A stretch of 39,434 nt of DNA from Phycisphaerae bacterium (GCA_030372985.1 JAUCQB010000227.1:1-39434), one strand, 5' to 3'; positions 23,222-31,908 are shown, counted from the stretch's first letter. Notes: generated by a model not told the origin, from the letters alone. Program-made: numbers and translations.

Positions 23222-26200
23222 ATGGCGAAAAACCGCAAAGGAAAAAACAGGCGGACCCCCGCGGAACGCAAAGTCGAGAAGCTGGGCGTGGTGCTGGATC
23301 TTGACGCGACGCCCGAGAGAACGCTGAAGCACGTGTTGGCGCGTTACAGCAACGGAGGCGACACTTGGTCCTACTACGCAGTCGATTATGACAAGGATGA
23401 TCACTGGGGCTACTACAACTGCCTGCTTATCTTCAGCGTCTTGGCCTTTCGTCGCTGTGATGGAGCTGGTAAGGGCGCACCACCGTCTGCCGAAGACATG
23501 GTTGCGCCGGCGGCACTCCACTTTTCCGATCCATCGTACGGTAACTTGGCCCGCCATTACTATCTCCGAAGGGACATGACCACACCGTACCACGGCTTGT
23601 CGACTGATCTCCGTGAGGGCATTCAAGAATTGTTTCCTGCTCCGTCTGAGGGGAAGCGGCAGCCCCGAGTCACGCTGACCGTCGCCGACAAGAGGAACGG
23701 CACATTCTACTTCTGGACAACACACGAACCATTCTGCAAGGATCTCACCGAATCTACGGGTACTGTTCGTCTCGGAGACCCCGCCCCGCCCACTTCGCTG
23801 CACATTGAAGAGCATCTGGGGCAACTCATCCGCGATATTACGATTGTTCTCAATCGCGAATACCCACCCAAAAGCAGACGTCGGGAAAGGACTGGCCGCA
23901 CGGTCGCACCCGCGCCAGGCTCAGTACTTGGCCAAGGGCCCGTCGTAGCTCCTGATCTAGCTACGATACCCCACAGCGGTGCCGCGAAAGGGAGACTCAG
24001 CTCCCACATAATCCAGTTCGAGAGCCTCATCGACGACAGGATTCGGGATTTCGCCAAGGAGAGCCGCACGTTTGTCTTTGATGAGCTGGATAGGTTTCTT
24101 CAGAATACGAGTGTGAAGTCCGGGTACTTCCTAATCACCGGGGAGCCTGGGATCGGTAAGTCGGCCATTCTTGCCAAACTGGTGCGGGACAGAAACCTGC
24201 AGGTACACCACTTCAACATCATGTCAGAGGGGACAAATACGCCTCCGCGGTGCCTTGGCAATCTCTGCGCACGTATCATCAGGACCTACGGCCTCGGGTA
24301 CTCCGCGCTACCCGATGGCTTTGAGAGGAGCAGCGCCTTCTTAAGTAAGCTGCTTTATGACGCTTCTGTGAGGCACAGTGGAAAGCTCCTTGTTGTTGTT
24401 GACGCGCTGGATGAAGTCGCAGATGAGGGCCGTGGCCGCGAACTCAATCCGTTGCGCTTGCCCGAAGCACTTCCACCGAACGTCTACGTCATTGTCACCT
24501 CGCGACGTATTGACGAGGCACTGCCGGGCACGTCCGTACGGCGTGTCCACATCGACTCACGAGGTGAAGATAACATTCTGGACATACGGAGATTTGTCGA
24601 GTCTTACCTGCCCAATGAGACGGTGCAGCGATGGATGGCAGCATGGAATCTGAACGATCAGGACTTCTGCGACCTTATGTGCAGCCGCAGCAATGGTAAC
24701 TTCATGTACGTGTGCCATGTGCTGCGCGCTATAGCGCAAGGCCACTTCTCGGATACACCGCCAGGCCAGATGCCCTGTAGCCTCAAAGCGTACTATCAGT
24801 TTCACTGGGACGCTATGAGGCGACGATTGGATCCTACGTGTGAACCTCTTTGTCGGCGGGTTGTCGCCATTCTGGTGGCAGCACGGGAGGCCGTCTCTGC
24901 CGCAGAGGTCGCCCGTTGGACAGGGCTTGATTGCTGGCAGGTCAGCCAAGTGTTCGCGGAATGGGATGAGTTCCTGTGCAGGCAACCAGGCGACGACACC
25001 CGCTACCGGGTCTATCATTCTGCTTTTCTGGACTTTCTCAGCGAACACGTGTGTCGTGACGTGACGGCGCCGCACGGGATGATTGCTGATTCCTGTCTGG
25101 GCAGAGTTCGCGAACAACGTCGCGACGCCGACCGGCCAGGACCGCGTATCAGGAATCCGTATTCGATGTTGAGCAGCTATGAGTTGCATCATCTCGTCGA
25201 TCACCTTGTCCTGAGCAGACTACCGAATACGTTCGACGAGCTTGAGCGTATTCTGACCGACCTGCCGTTTCTCGAGGCAAGGGCTCGCCAGGAGTCCGTG
25301 TTCGATCTCGTGGAAGACTACGCACGCGCGCTCCAGGCGATCCCGCCGGAGTGGGAAGGGCGATGGATCCTTGAGTTGCTCGACGAAGCTCTTCGGCGTG
25401 AAGCGCACTTTATACAGGCACATCCTGCAACCCTATTCCAGTGTCTATGGAACACCGGTTGGTGGTATGACTCGGAAGAGGCGGCAGCGCATTACCGGCA
25501 ATTGGGCGTCGCCACGAATTCAGGGCGCACGCGCTTGCCCTGGACACGTTGTGGGCAGAGGTTATACGCACTCATGGAGCGATGGCGCGAGCTGACAGGG
25601 ACCGGGCGCTACTGGCTAAGGTCCCTACGGCCCCCGACCATTCCGCTTGGTGCAGGACAGGTTGCGTACCTGCGAGGCCACGAGGCATGGGTAGCGTCCG
25701 TCGCCTTCTCACACTACGGTGCGCGCATCGCCACGGCTTCGTCCGATGAGACCGTGCGAATCTGGGACGCTGCGACCGGAACGCCGCTTGCGTGCTTCCG
25801 GTCGGATACCGGTATGATTCGAAGCGTAGCGTATTCTCCGGACGGAACGGAGATCGCGATAGGGGCGGTCGACGGAACCGTTCGGATTTGGTCTGCTGAG
25901 ACCCGACAGGAATGGGGACTGCTAGCTGGTCGCGGGGGAGATGTTCGCAGTGTCGCGTATCTGCCCGACGGGAAGAGGATTGTGTGCGGCTCGGACGACG
26001 GGACTGTTCGTGTGTGGCAACTCGATTCGAATCCAACCTGTCAGAAGCTTGTTGGCCACGAGGGGCGAGTCTGGTGTGTCGCTGCTTCGCACAACGATCG
26101 AGTCGCCAGCGGCTCCGAAGACGGGACGGTGCGAATCTGGGATGCGAGGAGCGGCAAGGAGGTTCATTGCCTCCGCGGCCATCAGGGTGCCGTTCATGGC

Positions 26201-27427
26201 GTCGCTTTGACCCCGGATGGTCGGTTGGTCGTCAGTGGATCCGATGACAAGACGGTTCGCGTGTGGAACGCAGATGCCGGCGTCGAGTCTCTCTGTCTAA
26301 CCGAGCACGAAGGTCCCGTCAGCAGCGTCGCAGTATCAGTGGTCGCCGGACAGATCATCAGTGGTTCTGCTGACCGGACTGTTCGAGTATGGGATATGCA
26401 CAATGGGCGACAGCTTGCCTGCCACCCCGGATACGAGGCTGCGGTGACGTGCGTTGCAGCCTCAGCAGACGGGCGGTTGATTGCTGCCGGTTCGTCGGTT
26501 AGGGAAGTCCGGCTTTGGGACACCGCCAAGGTCCGAGCGTGTTATCTCACCAACGAACATCTGGACGAGATCACATGTCTCGCATTCTCACCCGATGGCC
26601 GATTCGTGGCGAGCGGTTCAGCCGATAAGACGGTGCGTGTGTGGGATGCTCTCCAGGGATGTGAACTTCAGAGGCTCGCCCGCCATCAAGGGCAGGTCGC
26701 CGATCTGATGTTCAGCACGGACGCCACCCATCTGGTCAGCGCGGGCTGGGATGGGACGGTGCGGATTTGGGAGGTGGCCTCTGGCCATGAAGTGCACTGC
26801 TTATCGGATCACGACGCTCCCATCGACACCGTGCGGTATGACGCTTCCGGTGAAGAAGTGATGTCCGGATGCCAGGATGGAATGTTGTATAGGTGGAGTG
26901 TAAGGACCGGTGAACTGTTGGGCAAGCGCCGCGTGAAAGGTATCGGGGCCATGCGATGCTTCGCCCCCTCGATAGGCGGTAGCCGTTTTGCAGCCGGCGG
27001 GCACGAACGAGTGGTGTGTGAGCGCACGGGTTCATCCGAGCCGATCGTGTTGTGCCTGGAAGAGACAAAAGGGCAGTCCGCGGAGTCAATCGCGTACAGC
27101 TCGGACGAGCGGCGGCTAGCGGCGGGGTTCACTGATCCTCTCACTTGCGGGAAACGGCTCGTCCTTGTCTGGGATATTGAGTCAGAGTGTCTTCTGGAGA
27201 CGATTGACGGTGAAGGCGACGTGCGAGCGATCGCGGAAGGTGCTCCAGCATTTCCTTACCGTGCTATAGGCAGGGGCGATGCCACCGCAATCGAAGCCTC
27301 ATCAACCAGAGAGCCAGTCGCTTGGTTGTCCACGCGATTGTACAGAATCAGGACGCATCCGTCCGGGCGAATGTGGGCCGGCGTAAGCGGAAGTGCGCTG
27401 TGCCTGTTTACGCTGGAAGAAGAGTGA
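23222..27427 (+). CDS. STAND NTPase (NACHT-like) with C-terminal WD40 array (1401 aa)
   Basis: ATG 23222 is chosen because GGAG lies 7 nt upstream and the coding pattern begins there. Residues 1-290 form an N-terminal domain I do not recognise, with SYYAVDYDKDDHWGYYNCL and NLARHYYLRRDM; in this class it would be the effector or signalling domain. The NTPase follows: Walker A GEPGIGKS (307-314) and Walker B LLVVVDALDEVA (389-400), typical of NACHT/STAND switches. A helical spacer with a winged-helix-like part follows, then from about residue 815 a WD40 array (repeated VRIWDA, VRVWNA, VRLWDT endings). Such proteins sense a ligand through the repeats and oligomerise; many bacterial ones act in anti-phage defence. 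It is divergent to the E1/E2/JAB train. Confidence 0.9.
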   Translation: MAKNRKGKNRRTPAERKVEKLGVVLDLDATPERTLKHVLARYSNGGDTWSYYAVDYDKDDHWGYYNCLLIFSVLAFRRCDGAGKGAPPSAEDMVAPAALHFSDPSYGNLARHYYLRRDMTTPYHGLSTDLREGIQELFPAPSEGKRQPRVTLTVADKRNGTFYFWTTHEPFCKDLTESTGTVRLGDPAPPTSLHIEEHLGQLIRDITIVLNREYPPKSRRRERTGRTVAPAPGSVLGQGPVVAPDLATIPHSGAAKGRLSSHIIQFESLIDDRIRDFAKESRTFVFDELDRFLQNTSVKSGYFLITGEPGIGKSAILAKLVRDRNLQVHHFNIMSEGTNTPPRCLGNLCARIIRTYGLGYSALPDGFERSSAFLSKLLYDASVRHSGKLLVVVDALDEVADEGRGRELNPLRLPEALPPNVYVIVTSRRIDEALPGTSVRRVHIDSRGEDNILDIRRFVESYLPNETVQRWMAAWNLNDQDFCDLMCSRSNGNFMYVCHVLRAIAQGHFSDTPPGQMPCSLKAYYQFHWDAMRRRLDPTCEPLCRRVVAILVAAREAVSAAEVARWTGLDCWQVSQVFAEWDEFLCRQPGDDTRYRVYHSAFLDFLSEHVCRDVTAPHGMIADSCLGRVREQRRDADRPGPRIRNPYSMLSSYELHHLVDHLVLSRLPNTFDELERILTDLPFLEARARQESVFDLVEDYARALQAIPPEWEGRWILELLDEALRREAHFIQAHPATLFQCLWNTGWWYDSEEAAAHYRQLGVATNSGRTRLPWTRCGQRLYALMERWRELTGTGRYWLRSLRPPTIPLGAGQVAYLRGHEAWVASVAFSHYGARIATASSDETVRIWDAATGTPLACFRSDTGMIRSVAYSPDGTEIAIGAVDGTVRIWSAETRQEWGLLAGRGGDVRSVAYLPDGKRIVCGSDDGTVRVWQLDSNPTCQKLVGHEGRVWCVAASHNDRVASGSEDGTVRIWDARSGKEVHCLRGHQGAVHGVALTPDGRLVVSGSDDKTVRVWNADAGVESLCLTEHEGPVSSVAVSVVAGQIISGSADRTVRVWDMHNGRQLACHPGYEAAVTCVAASADGRLIAAGSSVREVRLWDTAKVRACYLTNEHLDEITCLAFSPDGRFVASGSADKTVRVWDALQGCELQRLARHQGQVADLMFSTDATHLVSAGWDGTVRIWEVASGHEVHCLSDHDAPIDTVRYDASGEEVMSGCQDGMLYRWSVRTGELLGKRRVKGIGAMRCFAPSIGGSRFAAGGHERVVCERTGSSEPIVLCLEETKGQSAESIAYSSDERRLAAGFTDPLTCGKRLVLVWDIESECLLETIDGEGDVRAIAEGAPAFPYRAIGRGDATAIEASSTREPVAWLSTRLYRIRTHPSGRMWAGVSGSALCLFTLEEE
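25665..27427 (+). repeat. WD40 repeat-coding array
   Basis: About twelve 120-130 nt units encode WD40 blades. Each has a His-Gly-type start (LRGHEAWVASVAFS, LVGHEGRVWCVAAS, LRGHQGAVHGVALT), an Asp-Gly turn and a (T/E)VR(I/V/L)W ending. Units in the middle are closest in sequence; the last three are more diverged and end at LVLVWDIESE. The number of blades fits roughly two propellers. At DNA level the GACGGGAC-type segments before VRIW recur, so unequal recombination could change the copy number. Confidence 0.8.
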
Positions 27428-27908
27428 GTCCAGATCTGTCTTGCCTTGGGCGAAGGCTTATCTGCAGTCGCCCAGGTGATCTTGATCCACCCCGGACCGA
27501 GAGTGGCAAATTGACAACTACACCCGGGCCATCGAACGCGTCCAGCGAAACCATCGAGCGGTAGGCCCTGGGCTGCATAGAGAGGCCAGATACAGCGCCC
27601 AGAATACGATCTATCTATTCTTAAGGGGTTGCGGTGGGCAACGCCACTCAACGGCTGTGCACACGGTGCGAGCAACCGAATCTGGTCGTGATGCGCAGCC
27701 CGTTCCCTCGTGACCAGTTGCGCCAAGCGTGAACGGATGGGATGGAGATGGTCGGCCTCTCCGCAGCCCGCCCCGCACCGGAGACCACGCGGCCCGGGGC
27801 TTCGTCTCGTTGTGTGGGCCGCCGGCCTGAAATCTAACGCCCCTATCCCGCCGCTTATTCCACAGGGCAGGCTTTGCCGAAGTGGCGTGCGATAAGGGAG
27901 CGTCGTTC
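27428..27908. other. Intergenic stretch, no supported gene
   Basis: No frame in this 481-nt stretch has a good SD, start and protein-like composition. It separates the STAND gene from the plasmid-type gene block and contains several short GC-rich inverted repeats only. Some degenerate pieces may be remains of older genes. I see no terminator with a T run and no attachment site that I can support. Confidence 0.4.
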
Positions 27909-28844
27909 ATGGCCTTTCGATTAAACTCGCGTGACTACGAGATCATGGGGTCGGTGGCCGAGTACCGAATCCTCACGGTCCGACATATCACCACCCTGCA
28001 CCAGCGGAACACCAGGGCAGTTCGCCGCCGGCTCCAGGCCCTGCGGGGACATGGGCTGATCCGGGTGGACACGCACGTCCTCGGTGATCGCCGAGGCCGG
28101 CCCGAAGGGCTGCTCTCCCTCTGCGAAGCGGGCGTCGAGGCCCTGCAGGAAAGCCATCTGCTGCCGCCCGACGTGCCGACCGAACACGCGACCGCTCAGG
28201 GGATTGGGTCCGTGCCCCATCTGTTGCTGACAAATGACTTCCGCATCCAGCTTGTGCAAATGGAACGGCTGGTTCCCGCGGTGACGACGCGATTCCTCTC
28301 ACCCCTGTCACCGTTCCTGACTCGGTCGGCCGACAACCAGCCGTTCGTCCACGAGCGCATTCAGGTGGATCAGGCGACCGGACGGTGCCTGGAGTTCACC
28401 CCCGACGGCGTCGTGGCAATCACCCATAGCGAAGCGGGCAAGACGCTGCTGTTCTTCCTTGAAGTCGATATGGGTACCGAAACGCTGGTCAGCCGGCGCC
28501 CCGGAGGCCAGGATGTCCACCAGAAGATCCTGAACTACCAGACCCTCTATCGTTCACAGGCGTGTCGGCGCTACCAGCAACTGGTCGGGGCCCAGTTGCG
28601 GGGTTTCCGGTTGCTGATCCTGGCCAACAGCGAAAGCCGGAGCGCTGCCATCTGCCGGCTGATCCGCGACACCGGATCCCCGGAGTTTGTCCTGGTTGCC
28701 CAGCACCATCGCATGCAATCATCCGGGGTCTGGGCGGAGATCTGGACAGCAGGCGGGCTGACCGAGGCCCCACCCATCTCGATCCTCGGCAGCCGGATGC
28801 CCAGACCGGCCCTATGCCGGGCAACGCGGACTCGGCAGATCTGA
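27909..28844 (+). CDS. Replication-relaxation family-like protein (311 aa)
   Basis: ATG 27909 has GGGAG 8 nt upstream. Residues about 8-60 form a winged helix: EIMGSVAEYRILTVRHIT, then RAVRRRLQALRGHGLIRVD. The C-terminal half has a nuclease-like core with FTPDGVVAITH (Asp) and TLLFFLEVDMGTET (Glu-Val-Asp), then a long helix QDVHQKILNYQTLYRS. This order (winged helix, then a PD-(D/E)xK-like core) is found in replication-relaxation proteins of plasmids and integrative elements, which are thought to act in plasmid replication or transfer. The last 30 residues are less conserved-looking. It is the first gene of the plus-strand plasmid-type block. Confidence 0.7.
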   Translation: MAFRLNSRDYEIMGSVAEYRILTVRHITTLHQRNTRAVRRRLQALRGHGLIRVDTHVLGDRRGRPEGLLSLCEAGVEALQESHLLPPDVPTEHATAQGIGSVPHLLLTNDFRIQLVQMERLVPAVTTRFLSPLSPFLTRSADNQPFVHERIQVDQATGRCLEFTPDGVVAITHSEAGKTLLFFLEVDMGTETLVSRRPGGQDVHQKILNYQTLYRSQACRRYQQLVGAQLRGFRLLILANSESRSAAICRLIRDTGSPEFVLVAQHHRMQSSGVWAEIWTAGGLTEAPPISILGSRMPRPALCRATRTRQI

Positions 28845-29449
28845 AGGCATGAGCAGTTGCGACAAGTCCCTCCACAACGCATCCCATCTTTCTGCTCCCG
28901 AACGCAAGACGTGCTCCTTGTCGTCAAGGCCACCCCGAGTGCGAGCCACTTGGTTGAGCGATGCCCGGTTTACCGCCATCCGCCAGCCTTGCGCCCGATG
29001 GGAATCTGCCCTCCTATCTCGGGCCTGATGGCGGAGGAGCCTGGAGTGTGGCGGCCTCGCGTGACGACGGATGGTGCCGAGGGCAATCCGGCGTCGAAGC
29101 CCCGGACTCATGATCCCAAGGCTGCGGCAACAGTACCGAAAATGCCGCGAATGATGCCCAAAGTGTGCTCCGAACGGTGCCCTATATCGCCCAAGCGCGT
29201 CTTAAATCCGGCGAGAGGCATGGGGCAATCGTGCTTTTACGGTACACCCAGGATAACGATAACCCGCGGCAATCCATGGCGTTAGCCCGCGCTCCGAAAA
29301 CCGAATATGGTAGGAAATGAGGTGTTCTTGTTGATCTGATCTGCTGATCTGGGGGAGCGGCGGCTCGGGCCACGGGAAGGTCGTGAGGTCAGGGTGTCAT
29401 GCACAGGTTAGCTGTCGCCAAAGGTTGATCAAGTGGTGTGCGTGAAGGC
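28845..29449. other. Intergenic stretch, no supported gene
   Basis: This stretch of about 600 nt lacks a frame with both a good start signal and protein-like composition on either strand. A 143-codon plus-strand frame is Pro/Arg-rich with stray Cys and looks spurious. Near 29332-29352 a short tandem element repeats TGATCTG three times with small spacers. A small hairpin, CCTTC-GCC-GAAGG, lies at 29450-29462 just before the first hairpin leader. Confidence 0.4.
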
Positions 29450-29473
29450 CCTTCGCCGAAGGTGTGCTCGTGT

Positions 29474-29525
29474 CGGCTCGCTGATGCGTGAGCGAGCCGT
29501 CACGTGAACGGTGATCGTTCGGAGG
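29474..29525 (+). promoter_or_regulatory. Hairpin leader 1 upstream of the gene at 29533
   Basis: CGGCTCGCT (29474-29482) pairs perfectly with AGCGAGCCG (29491-29499), loop of 8 nt. The 3' arm can instead form a second, overlapping stem: GCCGT (29496-29500) with ACGGT (29508-29512). GGAGG follows at 29521-29525 and ATG at 29533. The two stems exclude each other, as in switch-like leaders. Similar leaders precede the genes at 29978, 30780, 31917, 33827 and 34344. Confidence 0.5.
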
Positions 29526-29532
29526 TACTCAG

Positions 29533-29751
29533 ATGAACAGACAGAAGCTGAATGCGATCGTGAACTACGTGCGTGGTCACGGCCGGTTGCCGACGGACAG
29601 GTTCGGTAACCATCTTTCCGCTGACGACATGATTGTATGGTTTGGACTCCGGGACCTGCTTACATTGGAGGAGCAATATCAGGTCAAGGCTGAACTGCTC
29701 GGCATGGCTGAGGCTGAGACGTTCATGGATCGACTCCGGCGGTCTGCATAA
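29533..29751 (+). CDS. Hypothetical protein (72 aa)
   Basis: This is a small soluble protein starting MNRQKLNAIVNYVRGHGRLP and ending FMDRLRRSA. GGAGG lies 7 nt before ATG 29533, and the hairpin leader lies directly upstream. It looks mostly helical with a central LSADDMIVWFGLRDLLTLEE. I do not recognise the family. Its place in a row of small genes before an ArdC-like gene suggests an accessory protein of a plasmid or integrative element. Confidence 0.7.
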   Translation: MNRQKLNAIVNYVRGHGRLPTDRFGNHLSADDMIVWFGLRDLLTLEEQYQVKAELLGMAEAETFMDRLRRSA

Positions 29752-29815
29752 TCGATTGTGTCGCGTAGAGTGGATGGTTGTGTGGACAAGCTGCTGTTCG
29801 CTCCGCCCCCCGCAG

Positions 29816-29878
29816 ACCCCTTCTCGTAAAGCTTTCCCCTTTCGGGGTCGGCTTTGGCCTAAAGCTTTATCGAGGGGT
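29816..29878 (+). repeat. Long imperfect inverted repeat with nested hairpin
   Basis: ACCCCT...TAAAGCTTT (29816-29835) is the inverse of AAAGCTTTA...AGGGGT (29861-29878), with an internal loop of 5 and 3 nt. Inside lies CCCC-TTTC-GGGG (29836-29847). The whole can fold into one arm of about 15 base pairs. There is no T run after it, so a simple Rho-independent terminator is unlikely. It could be a structured RNA, a processing site or a recombination or protein-binding site in the 226-nt gap between two small genes. Confidence 0.55.
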
Positions 29879-29918
29879 CCGCTCTCCTGGGGGCTCCGCT
29901 TCGGTTCTGGCGCCGTGC

Positions 29919-29969
29919 CGGTTCGCTTCGCTCGGGCGAACCGTCACTTGAACGGTTGAGGCCCGGAGG
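29919..29969 (+). promoter_or_regulatory. Hairpin leader 2 upstream of the gene at 29978
   Basis: CGGTTCGC (29919-29926) pairs with GCGAACCG (29936-29943), 8 bp and 9-nt loop. The alternative stem AACCGT (29939-29944) with ACGGTT (29952-29957), 6 bp and 7-nt loop, shares the AACCG bases. GGAGG is at 29965-29969. It has the same design as leader 1, including the loop CAC(T/G)TGA of the second stem. Confidence 0.55.
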
Positions 29970-29977
29970 TGGTCAAC

Positions 29978-30535
29978 ATGACCAGACATGAAATGACATC
30001 ACAACAAGCATGCATCATCGAAGAGGGCATAGAGGCCCCGGAGTCGGCTTTGCTGAGGGTGGAGCGCAACAGCGGCTACGGTGGTGTGCCTGGCCTGGAA
30101 GATGAAGAACTGGCGAGTCCAGCGGAACTTGAGCGACAGGTCGTTTTGGCGGAGTGGGGTCCGATTCTGGCTTTACCTTGCCGGGGCTCTGACGGCGGTA
30201 TTCGGCCGATCATCGACGAGAGCGGGCGCTTGGACTGGGGGGCGTTCGGCACCTGGGACTTCGAGCGGCTCAGCGGGCCATTCGACAAGGCGAGGTACAA
30301 GGCGGACAAGCTCCAGGAGCAGCTTCAATGGGCACTCATCATGTTCAGCATGGTGCAGGACAGGTTGTCAGTGCAGGTCAGGCTGGAAGTGGCCGCCCGC
30401 ATCGGCAATGGGGTAGACCTGGACGACTTCAAGGACGCCGACGAGCACGCATACGCACGTTGGTACCTTCGAACCCGAAGCCTTCGCAACCAGATTCGCG
30501 AGCTGCGGACGGCCGGCGGTCGGGCCTGGTCCTGA
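29978..30535 (+). CDS. Hypothetical protein (185 aa)
   Basis: ATG 29978 is chosen with GGAGG 8 nt upstream. The protein starts MTRHEMTSQQACIIEEG, has a short acidic first part (GLEDEELASPAELERQV), a middle GRLDWGAFGTWDFERL and a helical end (KYKADK-like, then RLSVQVRLEVAARIGNG and RWYLRTRSLRNQIRELR). No family is recognised, and there is no membrane segment or catalytic motif. It belongs to the same plus-strand block of element genes. Confidence 0.7.
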   Translation: MTRHEMTSQQACIIEEGIEAPESALLRVERNSGYGGVPGLEDEELASPAELERQVVLAEWGPILALPCRGSDGGIRPIIDESGRLDWGAFGTWDFERLSGPFDKARYKADKLQEQLQWALIMFSMVQDRLSVQVRLEVAARIGNGVDLDDFKDADEHAYARWYLRTRSLRNQIRELRTAGGRAWS

Positions 30536-30606
30536 GCCAGGGCTCCTGACGCCATCCATATCGGCAGGCCTGTCGGTTAGGCGGCTGTACCTGCGTGGCA
30601 GCGGGT

Positions 30607-30772
30607 CCGTGGCCCCTTCGGGTCACGGTGGTCGGCGTTCCCTGCGGTCAGCCGCCCGAACGCCAGAAAGCATGCGCGCCTCCTGGGTGCGGCTCGTTGG
30701 CACCGGTTCAACTGCTTGCAGTCGGGTCGCTCAGACGCGGGCGACCCGACGACAGAGCGGGCGCACCGGAGG
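30607..30772 (+). promoter_or_regulatory. Three-hairpin leader region upstream of the gene at 30780
   Basis: Three strong hairpins follow each other. CCGTGGCCC (30607-30615) pairs with GGGTCACGG (30620-30628) around CTTC. GGCGTTC (30634-30640) pairs with GAACGCC (30658-30664), with an inner GCGG-TCAG-CCGC. GTCGGGTCGC (30721-30730) pairs with GCGACCCGAC (30741-30750), a perfect 10-bp stem with 10-nt loop. The 3' arm of the last one can also pair as CCCG (30745-30748) with CGGG (30758-30761). GGAGG follows at 30768-30772. The 244-nt gap has no gene and is a good candidate for a structured RNA leader. Confidence 0.55.
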
Positions 30773-30779
30773 TACGAAG

Positions 30780-31046
30780 ATGAAGACAAACAACAAGCGG
30801 TTCCTGGTCCACAACCTGACCGACGGGATTGAGGCCCATCCGGACTTGATGATGTTGGCCGAGGCACGGCGGTTCGTGCGGGACTTCGCCGGCAGATTCG
30901 CCGTACAGGGGTATTACCTGACGGCATCGCGGGAGCGCATCAGCCCCGAGGACGTATCGCTGGAAGTCGTGGATGCCGGCGCCGGCCCGGCTTTCGCCGA
31001 GCAGTTCGGGCTGCCATCACTCTATGGGGGTGGTCACAACGAATGA
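30780..31046 (+). CDS. Hypothetical protein (88 aa)
   Basis: ATG 30780 follows GGAGG with 7-nt spacing. It starts MKTNNKRFLVHNLTDGIE and contains MLAEARRFVRDFAGRFAV with GYYLTASRERISPEDVS, then a beta-like SLEVVDAGAGP. Its stop lies inside the 5' end of the ArdC-like gene, so the pair overlaps by about 23 nt. The family is not recognised. Small proteins of this type next to ArdC-like genes are common in mobile elements, but I cannot name this one. Confidence 0.7.
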   Translation: MKTNNKRFLVHNLTDGIEAHPDLMMLAEARRFVRDFAGRFAVQGYYLTASRERISPEDVSLEVVDAGAGPAFAEQFGLPSLYGGGHNE

Positions 31047-31875
31047 GCACCAGACGCGACAGACCATCCGGCGGGCACTCGATGAGTTGGCCGCCGCCCT
31101 GGAAGCCGGTGAAAGCGAATGCCTACGGATCTACCTGGCGGGCATGGCTCGCTTTCATCGTTATAGCCTGGGGAATGTGTTCTTGATTCACATGCAATGC
31201 CCGCGGGCCTCGCACATCGCGGGCTTCCGCGCCTGGCAACGACTGGGGCGGCACGTCCGCCGAGGGGAAAAGGCGATTCGCATCCTGGCACCGGTGGTTT
31301 GGAGAGACCCGGAAGATGAGAACCGCAAGATTCACCTCGTGGCGTTCAGGACAGCCTGTGTGTTCGTCAGTCAGACCGAGGGCAAGCCGCTTCCCGGCTT
31401 TGCTGCCGTGGCCGGCGACCCGGGTGGCCATCTGGCGCGGTTGCAAGACTTCCTCCGGGACAACCGTATCTCGCTGGACTACTCGGATCGGACCGGCGCT
31501 GCCGAGGGGATGTCCCTCGGTGGCAGGATCGTGCTGAAGTCCGGCCTGAAGCCGGCGGAGGAGTTCGCCGTGCTCGCGCATGAAGCCGCTCACGAACTCC
31601 TGCACGCAAAGGCGGAGTCTCGACCGGAAGAGAACACCGTTCGCGAGACCGAGGCAGAGGCGGTAGCCTTCGTGGTCTGCCAGGCAGTCGGGCTGGACAC
31701 CAATACGGCCGCCTCCGATTACATTCAGCTTTACCGGGGAGATAAGGACACGCTGTTGGCGTCGCTGGAACGGATCCAGCGAACAGCCGCCACGATCATC
31801 CATGGTGTTCTGGGCGTGGATCGGCACTCTGACAATCAGGTGCCCGACGCGATCGTGCCTCTTCCCGGGGTGTGA
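31024..31875 (+). CDS. ArdC-like antirestriction protein with metallopeptidase domain (283 aa)
   Basis: Residues about 10-115 match the ArdC N-terminal ssDNA-binding region: RFHRYSLGNVFLIHMQ, HIAGFRAWQRLGRHVRRGEK and IRILAPVVW. Residues about 175-280 form a zincin-like (M78/ImmA-type) domain with LAHEAAHELLH (HExxH at 186-190) and the downstream ETEAEAVAFVVCQAVG carrying the third ligand Glu. ArdC-type proteins of plasmids protect incoming DNA from host restriction. The start is taken as ATG 31024, which overlaps the previous gene; GTG 31030 is an alternative and neither has a clear SD. The length is normal for the family. Confidence 0.88.
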   Translation: MGVVTTNEHQTRQTIRRALDELAAALEAGESECLRIYLAGMARFHRYSLGNVFLIHMQCPRASHIAGFRAWQRLGRHVRRGEKAIRILAPVVWRDPEDENRKIHLVAFRTACVFVSQTEGKPLPGFAAVAGDPGGHLARLQDFLRDNRISLDYSDRTGAAEGMSLGGRIVLKSGLKPAEEFAVLAHEAAHELLHAKAESRPEENTVRETEAEAVAFVVCQAVGLDTNTAASDYIQLYRGDKDTLLASLERIQRTAATIIHGVLGVDRHSDNQVPDAIVPLPGV

Positions 31876-31878
31876 AGA

Positions 31879-31908
31879 GGCTCGCCGCGTAAGACGGCGG
31901 GCCCAAGG
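31879..31908 (+). promoter_or_regulatory. Hairpin leader 4 upstream of the gene at 31917
   Basis: GGCTCGCCG (31879-31887) pairs with CGGCGGGCC (31895-31903), 9 bp with one G-T pair and a 7-nt loop, starting 4 nt after the ArdC-like stop. AAGG at 31905-31908 is the SD of the next gene. There is no T run, so it is not a typical terminator. The second overlapping stem seen in leaders 1 and 2 is not obvious here. Confidence 0.45.

Noticed and set aside
28857..29285. 143-codon plus-strand frame
   Set aside because: No SD, Pro/Arg/Cys-rich composition and no recognisable pattern; treated as non-coding.
31879..31903. Rho-independent terminator after the ArdC-like gene
   Set aside because: The stem is strong but is followed by CAAGG and not by a T run, and an SD follows at once.
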